From Stramenopiles sp. TOSAG23-3 (taxonomy: Eukaryota; Sar): a stretch of DNA of 11,064 nt. A model generated the notes under the pieces. The model did not search any database. It had not been told where the DNA came from and saw only the letters and a list, made by a program, of their open reading frames with translations. Shown piece after piece: positions 1-7,655 of this stretch. The DNA is taken from assembly GCA_900128585.1 (NCBI GenBank), contig LT642764.1, positions 1-11,064 of the forward strand. Reading direction: 5' to 3'. The position numbers were made by a program, and so were the translations under genes. The stretch's first letter is position 1, and every line of letters starts with the position of its first letter.

Positions 1-1
1 A

Positions 2-235
2 GTGGGTGGACTCCACATTAATCGGTATCAGAATCTTGTCGAATGTGTCTCTGCTAGACAGGTGGATCCTTTTCCTGATAATATAATAATAGAGCTTATT
101 ACTAGGGATGATGTATTTTCCAATGAACGATTTGATTCAATTTGTCCATTAACGTCCTCATCCGATATCTCACTCAGAGATAACATTATATATAATTTGT
201 TTTTTTTTAAACAACAGAGTCGATTTTCGTTTTAA
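2..235 (+). CDS. Possible C-terminal end of a plus-strand gene (weak)
   Basis: A 77-codon frame is open from the window edge to a TAA at 233-235. It would be the 3' end of a gene converging on the DUF229 gene, with a gap of about 77 bp, which fits the strand alternation seen elsewhere. I recognise no family. The first two thirds (for example a DPFPDN stretch) could be real protein, but the last 20 codons are AT-rich and dominated by Phe, Asn and Ile, like spacer sequence. The opposite strand is also open here: an ATG at 184-186 reads minus to a TGA at 28-30 (52 residues). The base at position 2 starts a GTG, so no true start is visible. Neither reading is secure, and this may be non-coding. 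Confidence 0.25.
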   Translation: MGGLHINRYQNLVECVSARQVDPFPDNIIIELITRDDVFSNERFDSICPLTSSSDISLRDNIIYNLFFFKQQSRFSF

Positions 236-312
236 AAAAAATAGATATTATCTATACACAATTTTGCACATCCATAACAGGAGATGGGACATATTTAAAA
301 AATGTAATAATT
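236..312. other. AT-rich 3' flank between convergent ends
   Basis: This short A/T-rich stretch holds a run of A residues near 234-241 and separates the possible plus-strand end on the left from the TAA of the DUF229 gene. It presumably carries 3' UTR and cleavage signals for one or both strands. No recognisable polyadenylation hexamer stands out. Confidence 0.3.
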
Positions 313-2808
313 TTATATCGCTGGAGTGTCGGATGCATTGCAGACACAAAACAGTCCCGCAGTACTTGTGTGGCGACACTTACCGTACCTGTTGTACATG
401 GTCTTTTGGGTTACGTATAGAACTCGAAAATTCTTCATCGGGGATATTACATTGTACGAAAACATCATGTAATATACCACGGACCCTAGGCCTTCATCAA
501 GTGTACTGAACACTGTGCGAACATAACGCAAATGTTTTTTTGATGGCTCTGATAACGGGAATTCGTCTTTCAAATCTAATGAGAGAACTTTCCCTAGCTT
601 GAGAATTTTGCAAGGATAATTTTCAAATTCTACTGCTTTTGATCTCAGGAAACTGTTGATTATTCCAAGGCTTCGATTGGGCAGATCTGACAAGCCGGTG
701 GTTTTACTGCTACCAAGCTGGGATATCCAGTTGCCTTCTCCGCAATGAAAGTCTTCAATGCCTGCCATGTTGCATGACCGATTTGCAGGGATACTCTGGA
801 ACAGACTGCGAGCCTGATGATCCTCCGTGTTGTACAAATATCCCTGAAAAGGATCTGTTCCATCGACAACTCGTAGCATGGCCTCAGGATATGATGCCTG
901 CGCTTCACCGAAGCAAGCGTTCACTTTGGACCCATTTCCAAACAGGGATAGAATATGACCAAACGTTAAATAAATATCAAATGGGGTAACTAAACGCTGT
1001 TCGTTAGCACGAAGGTTTTCTGAAATGTTGTGTGTCTTCGCGTTTGGGTGGTTCAGTAATTTATTGGGCATAAGGATGGACAAAAATGGCATGCGTTGGT
1101 CAAAGGCAGCCGGAGGGCCGTGATCGCCAGCAAGTATTATAATGGAATTTGGCTCTGTCTCCATAATTCTATCAATGTATCGTGGGAGTGATTCTGCCAC
1201 TACTGAGAGGTACTCCCGATGGTCGTGTGGTTCATGCAGGTGGATATATGAAAATAGCGGTGCTACTTTTCTATCGATCGACCGGAGTAACTCATCCATG
1301 TACGCTTCATGCAGCAAACGACTGCCAGCGCACTGCGCAGTCTTATTCCAGTGCTTTGCAACATTTAGGGACCCCCCCAACCCTTTCGAAATAGAGCTTG
1401 CTTCGTTGAAGGTAAACACACCACGCTCCCCAAAATACTCGCCCGTCTTTCTGCAGCAGGAGCATGAACACCCATGAAAATCCATCTTGTTGTCCTCGTC
1501 TGGGATTACCCCGCCGATATCATGGCAGTTTTTTGCAAGCTGGTCCTTGCTTTGATCCTCGCCCCTTGCCATTTCATGCTCTGCGCATCGCCACAGCTTT
1601 GGTTTTGCATTCCATAACCCGATGTGGGAACAACAATAGCAGTCACCGCACCCCTTCAACCGCGCACTGGCACCCTGCCATAAACCTCCTACCATCTTGC
1701 ATAGCTCGCTTTCTATGAAAATCGGGAATTCTTTTGACTTGTTGGCGGCAGCCTTCTTCATATTGGCAAGAAACCTGTTTTCTTCTTTGTTCCAGTCTCG
1801 GCAAGAATAATTTGGCTTTTTCCCACCCCAACACCCCCAGTAATGCTCCCCTGTCATGCCACTGAAAGTCCTGTATCCAACTTCACTGTATATGCTCCAG
1901 TAAAACTTTTCTCTTGTCGCGGACAGCACCCGATCGGTGCAAACTTTTTGTAAGCTCTCCTCGAGGGCATCCCCCATCGGATTGGCAACGGGGAGTCCCG
2001 TGAAAAGAGGGGTTAGATTATGGACGGTGGTTCCGAACGTTGCCGAATGATACCCTTCCATAATGAATGCTCGATGCGATGAATTATGGGAGCCACCTTC
2101 TCTCATAGACCTTAAAAAAAGTTCCAAATCGGACCCATATTCTTTCATCATTGGGCGACTAGTACCTTCTAATGCTATAAAAATGACGGAAGGAAGTGAA
2201 GCCGGCGAATTGAAGATTTCCCGCCTTATGGCGTTTAAAACCTTTCTTTCATTCTCAACTTCCTCCTCTCCAGTATCTCTCGAAAAGTCAAGAACAAACT
2301 CTTCCCAATCCAAGGCTCCCGCCGATTGCAGAACAATAATATCAAGTCCGGGGGAAGTCTCTGGGGGATGAAGCACGACGTTTATTTCGGCCGTACTTAT
2401 ATTGGGATCTTCTAGCGATTGAATAACAACGCCAAAGTCTTCATCGGTAAATAACCGCAAACGATTTTCGTTCTCGAACGGATATTTTGAATCTTGAATC
2501 CTTTGTGCCCATGTCATATCTCGCAATAAATTGTCGGACCATTCCTTCTGGCTAGCCGTTTCGATATGTGCCCGACGATACCTTATGGTCAACACGCCAA
2601 AGCTTAGAGAAAAATCAAGGTTATCTATTTTTTTCGGACAAACGATCGGATCAAGCTTTCTGGGCCATTGTACCTGAGATAGATATTCGGTCTCACCAGG
2701 AAAGAAACGCGTCCGCAAATATTGAACTCCCTCCTGGTCACCTTTGATAATGGTCAGTAATCCAAGTAAGAACGAACAACTAAAAAAGACCGTTCCATAC
2801 CATTGCAT
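313..2808 (-). CDS. Secretory DUF229/sulfatase-like hydrolase with Cys-rich insert
   Basis: The protein has 831 residues and resembles the DUF229 branch of the alkaline phosphatase/sulfatase superfamily, so a role on sulfate or phosphate esters outside the cytosol is possible; the substrate is unknown. A hydrophobic stretch at about residues 5-21 acts as signal peptide or anchor, and at least eleven N-x-S/T sequons (such as N264, N488, N594, N676) support ER entry. The superfamily core begins at about 207 (VIFIALEGTSR), continues through HNLTPLFTGLP (263-273) and a YWSIYSEVGYRTF segment (303-315), and ends with YIHLHEPHDH (521-530) and LAGDHGPP (559-566), the usual Asp-His metal-ligand motif (D562, H563). 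Between these lies a cysteine-rich insert (about 370-452). The expected Asp at the start of the nucleophile motif appears as E214. The ATG at 2806-2808 has A at -3. The stop is TAA. No intron is needed. Family assignment is good; activity is inferred. Confidence 0.82.
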   Translation of the reverse strand: MQWYGTVFFSCSFLLGLLTIIKGDQEGVQYLRTRFFPGETEYLSQVQWPRKLDPIVCPKKIDNLDFSLSFGVLTIRYRRAHIETASQKEWSDNLLRDMTWAQRIQDSKYPFENENRLRLFTDEDFGVVIQSLEDPNISTAEINVVLHPPETSPGLDIIVLQSAGALDWEEFVLDFSRDTGEEEVENERKVLNAIRREIFNSPASLPSVIFIALEGTSRPMMKEYGSDLELFLRSMREGGSHNSSHRAFIMEGYHSATFGTTVHNLTPLFTGLPVANPMGDALEESLQKVCTDRVLSATREKFYWSIYSEVGYRTFSGMTGEHYWGCWGGKKPNYSCRDWNKEENRFLANMKKAAANKSKEFPIFIESELCKMVGGLWQGASARLKGCGDCYCCSHIGLWNAKPKLWRCAEHEMARGEDQSKDQLAKNCHDIGGVIPDEDNKMDFHGCSCSCCRKTGEYFGERGVFTFNEASSISKGLGGSLNVAKHWNKTAQCAGSRLLHEAYMDELLRSIDRKVAPLFSYIHLHEPHDHREYLSVVAESLPRYIDRIMETEPNSIIILAGDHGPPAAFDQRMPFLSILMPNKLLNHPNAKTHNISENLRANEQRLVTPFDIYLTFGHILSLFGNGSKVNACFGEAQASYPEAMLRVVDGTDPFQGYLYNTEDHQARSLFQSIPANRSCNMAGIEDFHCGEGNWISQLGSSKTTGLSDLPNRSLGIINSFLRSKAVEFENYPCKILKLGKVLSLDLKDEFPLSEPSKKHLRYVRTVFSTLDEGLGSVVYYMMFSYNVISPMKNFRVLYVTQKTMYNRYGKCRHTSTAGLFCVCNASDTPAI

Positions 2809-3115
2809 CGTTTAAAAACACTGCTGTTATTTCAACCAAACTATCAACAACCACGTTTAATAGTTTCCTTTACTCTATATAATTTCACAAATGTTGGAAG
2901 GTTAAGATAAAAATTAAACATTTGTTTCTTGATATATGGATTCACTCATTTATTCATACACACACACACTTGTTTTATTTATATTGATTCATTCATTTAT
3001 TATTATATATAATACTACCCCTCCTCCTCCGTCGTTGTATATATTTTTTACCTACCGTGTATCAGGTATCAGGTTAATAAAAAAAGAAGAATCATTGGTG
3101 GAAAATGAACAAACA

Positions 3116-3170
3116 TTTCTTCTTCTTTTTTATTTCTTCTTTTTTCTTCTTCTCTCTCTCTTTTTTTTTT
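3116..3170. repeat. Homopyrimidine tract (TTC/CT-rich)
   Basis: Fifty-five bases on the plus strand are all pyrimidine except one A at 3132. They consist of TTC units, a CT run and a terminal T10. The near edge lies 307 bp upstream of the DUF229 start codon. Read on that gene's sense strand it is a purine tract. Confidence 0.9.
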
Positions 3171-3364
3171 GATTCTTGATGATTGATTGAAAAAGAAGAA
3201 ATTTTCAAGAAGAACAAAAATATTTAGACGACTATGTTGTTATAATATTATTATTACATAGAAATAGCATTTAAACTATAATTATCAAATCAATCCATCC
3301 ATCATACTATCATCATACTATTATATATATTACCTCCTATAAGAGGTTCATATCATTGTCAATC

Positions 3365-3383
3365 AAAAAAAAAGAAGAAGAAG
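3365..3383. repeat. Short homopurine tract
   Basis: A run of nine A residues is followed by GAA/AAG units, with no pyrimidine over 19 bases. It sits in the middle of the divergent spacer and has the opposite strand polarity to the pyrimidine tract at 3116-3170. Confidence 0.75.
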
Positions 3384-3499
3384 TATAGGAAGTATAGTAG
3401 GTACAGTACCAAGTAAATAAGGAATAATATTTGTTATTACTTGGGTATGTTGTCGAGAAGATGATGATGATGGTGTTGTGGGTATGTGTTATTGTATGT

Positions 3500-3532
3500 G
3501 GAAGAAGAAGAAAGAAGAAGAAGAAAAGAGGG
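3500..3532. repeat. Homopurine GAA tract
   Basis: Thirty-three uninterrupted purines on the plus strand are built from GAA and AAG units. The right edge is 233 bp upstream of the coiled-coil start codon. The tract is complementary in pattern to the pyrimidine tract at 3116-3170, so the two form an imperfect inverted pair across about 330 bp. Confidence 0.85.
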
Positions 3533-3765
3533 TATACAAATGTTAAATTGTCTATATCTGAACTCATCTTTCAAAAGCGATCCAAAAATATATTTCATAA
3601 CAATGTAGAAAACATAAAATTGATAAAACATTGATTTTAAACGCAACACTTTCAATCAACCGTGAAACTATTTATTTACTATTTTAGCGCAAAAAGCAAA
3701 CGTCCATCTCTAACGAAACGTTACGTACCGCTCGACCTTCAAACCTTAAATCGCATCACCCAGAC

Positions 3766-5502
3766 ATGGCAAACTACGTCAACGCCGTCAGAAACGTATC
3801 TGTGCAATCTGCAGTAGGGAAAATAACCAACGATATCGAAGAGCAGGGTAGGGAAATTGAAGAAAATAAACGTAAATTGGCAGTGACATGTGACGGCATT
3901 TATAAATGCGAGAGCGACACTGCCAAAGCAGAAGGAAGGGTCAGGAACCTGTTGAATTCGCTAAGCATTACACTCAATGGCCAGTGCCCCAATGTAGAGG
4001 AGACGTTTGACCAAGTGAAAAGCGTCCATCGGACAAACTGCGAGGTAATGAACAAGAACCTTCAAGACTGCGTTGCACTCACGCAGAAACTCAAAACGGC
4101 AAAACAACTGCAGGAGACGTTTAAAGTCGAATTTGCTAGTATGTGCAATTTGGAGACCCAAGTTCGAACCGCGAAAGAAAAATTGAAAGCCGTGGAAGAG
4201 AGAGAGCAAGCAATTGAAGAAATGAAGCGGCGAAAAGCTGCAAATGAAGACACATGCACAGAGCTTTCCCGCCAGATTGCCGTTTTAGAAGACGACCTTC
4301 ATGGCATGGAAAAAGAATCTATGCGTATTGAATTTGGAAAAGCAGCACTCGCAAAAGAAATTGCTGAACTTGACAAACAGATATTGAACAGGAAGCAAGA
4401 AGTTGCCGAGGAGGCCAAGTCTCTGGACAAAAAGATTTTGGAGATAGAAGGGTTGATTGCCAAAGAGACGCAAGACCACGAGAAAGCTTTAGAGGATCAA
4501 AAACAAGAAATTGCAAAACTGGAAGATGATAACCGATTAGCTTCTGAAAAAATGAAATTGGAAGAAGCAAAACTCAACCATGCAAAAATCGGCCACGAAA
4601 CGAATTCGAAAGAAAACGTAAGGCTTGATAGGGACATCAAGAAAGCCAAGGAAAAGGACGAGCGGCTGCAGAAGCAGATCGACGAGGCTACGGCAAAACT
4701 GAGCGAGCAAATTGAATCGCTGCTCGCAGTCACCCGTGTTAATAAAAAACATGCCTCCGACACAGAACTTGTAATCCTATCGGACATTGGTCATATCTTT
4801 AATGAAATCAAGTTACGAGGACTTGATTTGAATTTTGATTTCACCTTACTGATATCTCTTTTTCTCGGCGAAAATATAACATTCAGCCAACTAACGAAGG
4901 ATGAAATTTCTACGCGTGCTCAGCACTTCCTGAAAATAGAGACAGACAAGTTGGACAACCAGCGCGAGAATTTTTTGAGGGTTTACGAACAGTCAACAAT
5001 GATGGCAGAAGAATTTTACACGCGCTCAATCCAGAACTACGATTCGCTGCAGCGCATGTTCGACACAGACGTTCACAAAGAACTGATCGAATACCTCCGT
5101 TCCAATCCTGCCAGTGAAGATGGAAAGGTGCTTACAGGTGAGACTCTTGATTTCGAAAACTTAAAAAAGCGTTACTTGACTGAAGTGAAAATCTACGAAG
5201 CGAAAAAAGCAGAGCACAAGGCAGCAAAGACTATGAATGCCAAACTTGAAGCAGCTATTGCTAAAGATCGAAAGAAACTTAGCAAGATGGAGAAAGCCGC
5301 GCAGTCAGCACAAGGCGCGCTCGGGATAGAAAATATGAAGGAGGCCAGCTTAAACTCAAACCACCGTTTGGCATCGGGAGTGAAAAATCAAGAAAGTGGC
5401 AGCACTGTGGTGCGTCACGAACGAGGTTTAAAGGGACGAAACAACCGGCGACGATTCAGCAAATTCCAGCGCATAAAGAGCAAAAAACGATCAGTGCCGT
5501 GA
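3766..5502 (+). CDS. Coiled-coil protein of unknown function, basic C-terminal tail
   Basis: I do not recognise a family for this 578-residue protein. Residues about 18-60 and 92-325 are rich in Glu, Lys, Gln, Ala and Leu in heptad-like spacing and should form a long coiled coil. Residues about 330-385 are more hydrophobic (including FDFTLLISLFLG) and may form a small globular section. A second helical region follows at about 386-515. The last 30 residues are strongly basic, with RRR at 561-563 and KSKKR at 571-575, which could be a nuclear signal or nucleic-acid contact. There is no signal peptide. The ATG has G at -3. A structural or scaffold role (cytoskeleton, chromosome or basal body) is possible but unsupported. 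The final part is doubtful: another frame is open past this stop, and this is the only one of the five genes ending in TGA. The coding call is strong; the function is unknown. Confidence 0.85.
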   Translation: MANYVNAVRNVSVQSAVGKITNDIEEQGREIEENKRKLAVTCDGIYKCESDTAKAEGRVRNLLNSLSITLNGQCPNVEETFDQVKSVHRTNCEVMNKNLQDCVALTQKLKTAKQLQETFKVEFASMCNLETQVRTAKEKLKAVEEREQAIEEMKRRKAANEDTCTELSRQIAVLEDDLHGMEKESMRIEFGKAALAKEIAELDKQILNRKQEVAEEAKSLDKKILEIEGLIAKETQDHEKALEDQKQEIAKLEDDNRLASEKMKLEEAKLNHAKIGHETNSKENVRLDRDIKKAKEKDERLQKQIDEATAKLSEQIESLLAVTRVNKKHASDTELVILSDIGHIFNEIKLRGLDLNFDFTLLISLFLGENITFSQLTKDEISTRAQHFLKIETDKLDNQRENFLRVYEQSTMMAEEFYTRSIQNYDSLQRMFDTDVHKELIEYLRSNPASEDGKVLTGETLDFENLKKRYLTEVKIYEAKKAEHKAAKTMNAKLEAAIAKDRKKLSKMEKAAQSAQGALGIENMKEASLNSNHRLASGVKNQESGSTVVRHERGLKGRNNRRRFSKFQRIKSKKRSVP

Positions 5503-5599
5503 ACCCCCGCGCGACTTGCATCAAAACAAGTAGCACGAGACACAAGCGAGGCGAGCATGGCCTGGAATTGGCAATGAAGACATTTGTATTAATTTAAAA
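5283..5599 (+). other. Overlapping open frame, possible frameshifted 3' end
   Basis: Shifted by -1 relative to the coiled-coil gene, this frame is open for 105 codons, from just after a TAG at 5280-5282 to a TAA at 5597-5599. It has no ATG near its beginning, so it would need a frame change from the upstream gene. It runs 97 bases past the TGA at 5500-5502, through a stretch (5503-5575) with coding-like GC content before AT-rich spacer begins near 5580. The translation near 5439-5510 (KQPATIQQIPAHKEQ, then KTISAVNPRATC) reads like an ordinary disordered tail. A run of six A at 5482-5487 is one place where a single-base length error would join the frames. Chance openness remains possible. Confidence 0.4.
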
Positions 5600-5687
5600 A
5601 TTGTAAACAAAATTAGAAGAACAACGTTCATTTTTCTTAACATATTCGGGGTGAACCATCGTGTAGCTGTACATTTCGCTGGTCCCT
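5503..5687. other. Short convergent gap
   Basis: The stop codons of the coiled-coil gene and NPRL2 face each other across 185 bp. The left part to about 5575 has coding-like composition (see the overlapping frame). The right part is AT-rich and must hold 3' UTR and cleavage signals for both strands; a TTGTAAAC motif lies near 5602. No simple repeat is present, unlike the divergent spacers. Confidence 0.5.
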
Positions 5688-6980
5688 TTACTTCTGAACG
5701 ACGTACCCCTTCGGGTTTTCAACGGGCACGCCTACAGTTTTATCGAGCAAAATAAACTGCTGGGACTTCAGAAGAATATTCAACTCTGCGCGACTTCGCA
5801 TAAGGGCCACGCAAATTTCATCCATACTGTGAGATCCGTCTGCAAGCTTAATAAGGTGCTCGATAACATCATCGTTGCTGGTGGTGCTGCTGCCGCTGAC
5901 ACGAGCTACCATCGTGCTGGGGTTTCCAGCAGTATAAATAGGATACTCGTGAACGCGGCAAATGAAACCATGAATCAAGCCGAACGTTATGAAGCGGCGA
6001 TCGTCTATGTGCAATGCGTTGGTGTCATGCGTCAAACAAAAGTCAGCCAGACGCGAAGACGGGTCCATTGAACAGTAAAGGGAAAATACTTTTGTTACCG
6101 GTGGCGGAGACTTTGAACGCTTCGTTACGTACTTTACGCACTGGCGGGCAAAATCTTTGTTATCCAGTAGCTCGTTCACTCGTGGGCCGGTGGTGTACAT
6201 GTTGCTGTACTGAAAAATGTCAACGAGGGCGACGCAACTAAAGTACAAGAGTTGTCGAATGCACTGCTTTACCAAGTCCACCTCCACCCCCGCATCTAAC
6301 CCGATTTTCTTTACATACCGAACACCATCAACATACGGTAGGATTTGCAACATTGCCAGATCCCAGTCCGCAGTCTGAACATGATTCAATTCTCGCACCC
6401 GCACTGGCACGTCGTGGTCCCTCAATTGTGGTGGCTCGGGCAGTATGTGAAATAATTTTAAGCTCAAAATGTTCGCGTCGTCCAACGGCAGTACGCAGCG
6501 CGCTTCCAAATTTAACTTGTTTCTAGTATTTGTCAGTATCTCCTGCAGACGATTCTTCGACTCCCTATTAAATAAAAATTCGCTCTCGGTTTCCATTGCA
6601 AAAACGGTGGTGGCTATTTTTCTAACCAGTGGATACCACGGCCTCGCGTCCGTATCCCGACGAAATACGAAACAAAAGTTAAACGAAAACTTATTGCGTC
6701 CATACTTTGCGCCCTCGATTGATAAAGGGTAGCCTACAATCTTTTTGCCTCCTACCGATAATGCAACAATGTGCCCACACAGCTGTGTTGGACAGATAAC
6801 ATAGTCACTTGTCTTTGACAGTATCTCTTTTGCCGGAAAATTCAACGGGGCCTGGTACAGAATGACTGGGCCAAGCTCGTTGTCGAACTCTGCATAGAAA
6901 ATACACTCCAACGGGACGGCATGGTGTTGCGACGCGGCGTTCTCCAGCAGCGCTGTCTCGCTACTATTGTTTGACGCCAT
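5688..6980 (-). CDS. NPRL2: NPRL2, GATOR1 complex subunit
   Basis: This 430-residue protein is a clear homologue of NPRL2 (human form 380 residues), the GATOR1/SEACIT subunit that, with NPRL3 and DEPDC5, acts as GTPase-activating complex for RagA/B and so restrains TORC1 when amino acids are scarce. Hallmarks are ECIFYAEFDNELGPVILYQ (25-43), the KYGRN loop (92-96), RCVLPLDDAN (161-170), DVPV (190-193), WDL followed by QILPYVDG (206-219), QYSNMY (257-262) and MDEIC (386-390). R95 occupies the position of human Arg78, the residue reported as the catalytic arginine finger, so GAP activity is probably kept. The N-terminal extension (about 20 residues) and the linker at 351-380 are longer than in the human protein. 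The ATG has G at -3. The stop is TAA. It acts on lysosome- or vacuole-like membranes in known systems. The identification rests on collinear motif matches over the whole length. Confidence 0.95.
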   Translation of the reverse strand: MASNNSSETALLENAASQHHAVPLECIFYAEFDNELGPVILYQAPLNFPAKEILSKTSDYVICPTQLCGHIVALSVGGKKIVGYPLSIEGAKYGRNKFSFNFCFVFRRDTDARPWYPLVRKIATTVFAMETESEFLFNRESKNRLQEILTNTRNKLNLEARCVLPLDDANILSLKLFHILPEPPQLRDHDVPVRVRELNHVQTADWDLAMLQILPYVDGVRYVKKIGLDAGVEVDLVKQCIRQLLYFSCVALVDIFQYSNMYTTGPRVNELLDNKDFARQCVKYVTKRSKSPPPVTKVFSLYCSMDPSSRLADFCLTHDTNALHIDDRRFITFGLIHGFICRVHEYPIYTAGNPSTMVARVSGSSTTSNDDVIEHLIKLADGSHSMDEICVALMRSRAELNILLKSQQFILLDKTVGVPVENPKGYVVQK

Positions 6981-7174
6981 AACTTTCTATTACACCCACT
7001 CGTTTCGGCGGCTTTCCTCCGCAGAACGTAGAGGAATAGTGAACAACTTTCCTTTTAATTTCATTCCCCTTCTTTCATGGTTTCCCCTTTGTGGTTTATA
7101 GTTTTCCTTGGCCGAGACGACGATTGTGCCCGGATCGTCTTCTCTCGCTGCTCGCTGCCCGGCGTGCTCCGCCG

Positions 7175-7197
7175 TGATGATAATAATAATAATAATA
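7175..7197. repeat. GAT/AAT trinucleotide run
   Basis: Two TGA/GAT units lead into about five AAT units. This is a simple trinucleotide microsatellite just upstream of the purine-rich block that precedes NPRL2. Confidence 0.75.
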
Positions 7198-7220
7198 TTT
7201 TAAAAAAGAAGGGTGGTGTG

Positions 7221-7272
7221 CGTCGGCGTCGGCGTCGGGGAGGAAGGAGGAAGGAGGAAGAGAAGGAAGAAA
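7221..7272. repeat. CGTCGG triplet followed by homopurine GGA tract
   Basis: Three tandem CGTCGG hexamers (7221-7238) run directly into 36 uninterrupted purines (7237-7272) of GGA/GAA type. The tract is more G-rich than the other homopurine tracts in the window. The edge of the pure-purine part lies 256 bp upstream of the NPRL2 start codon. On the NPRL2 sense strand it is pyrimidine. Confidence 0.85.
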
Positions 7273-7502
7273 TATAGTTTGTATTTATATCATATAATAA
7301 GAATATACTACATTGAATAGTAAATATATTTCATATATAATATATATTAATAGTAAGCATTCAATTAATTAAATAGGAACAAATAGAATAAAACTACGTT
7401 CTGTTTTTGTACTTTAAAAAACTTGCTTTTATATATTTAAATTAAAAAATTATTAAGAAACTGCTGAGTGCTGACTGCTGAGGAGGAGTGTTGTTTTTTT
7501 TG

Positions 7503-7535
7503 TCTTCTTCTTCTCCTTCTCTTTCTCTCTCTCTC
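7503..7535. repeat. Homopyrimidine TTC/CT tract
   Basis: Thirty-three uninterrupted pyrimidines are made of TTC units followed by a CT run, and a T run precedes them at about 7493-7501. The right edge lies 339 bp upstream of the glycosyltransferase start codon. It forms an opposite-polarity pair with the purine tract at 7237-7272 across a 230 bp AT-rich core. Confidence 0.85.
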
Positions 7536-7640
7536 GTTGTTGTGTACTATTAATAATAATATTACCAAGGAGGAGGTATTATAATGATTGATAATATAGT
7601 AGTCGTCGCCCCCCACCAAAAAAACAAGCCCCACAAACCT

Positions 7641-7655
7641 TTATTATTATTATTA
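7641..7655. repeat. TTA trinucleotide run
   Basis: Five TTA units occur in tandem within the AT-rich upstream region of the glycosyltransferase gene. This is a short simple repeat with no evident function. Confidence 0.65.

Larger units (their letters stand above)
2809..3765. promoter_or_regulatory. Divergent spacer with bidirectional promoter potential
   Basis: This 957 bp spacer separates the start codons of the DUF229 gene (minus) and the coiled-coil gene (plus), so it should hold both promoters. It is strongly AT-rich and full of short repeats: a CA run near 2958-2970, ATTC/TTCA tetranucleotide runs near 2985-3000, a pyrimidine tract at 3116-3170, CATC/ATCC runs near 3294-3320, purine tracts at 3365-3383 and 3500-3532, and a GATGATGAT run near 3459-3472. 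I found no convincing protein-coding frame, tRNA or defined TATA element; A/T stretches are too common to single one out. Confidence 0.6.

Noticed and set aside
2936-3655. Small frames in the first divergent spacer on both strands
   Set aside because: They are AT-rich or repeat-derived, with strings of Tyr, Phe, Ser and His encoded by simple repeats, and no homology is recognisable.
4497-4787. Minus-strand Ser/Phe-rich frame inside the coiled-coil gene
   Set aside because: It is the antisense shadow of Glu/Lys/Ala-rich coding sequence.
4750-4930. Retained intron in the coiled-coil gene (hydrophobic middle section)
   Set aside because: The frame is open without interruption, composition stays coding-like, and no clear GT...AG pair with a good 5' splice site is needed to explain the sequence.
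7077-7277. 66-residue plus-strand frame in the divergent spacer
   Set aside because: Its second half is only translated microsatellite (Asn, Arg and Glu runs), and it lies in the expected 5' region of NPRL2.
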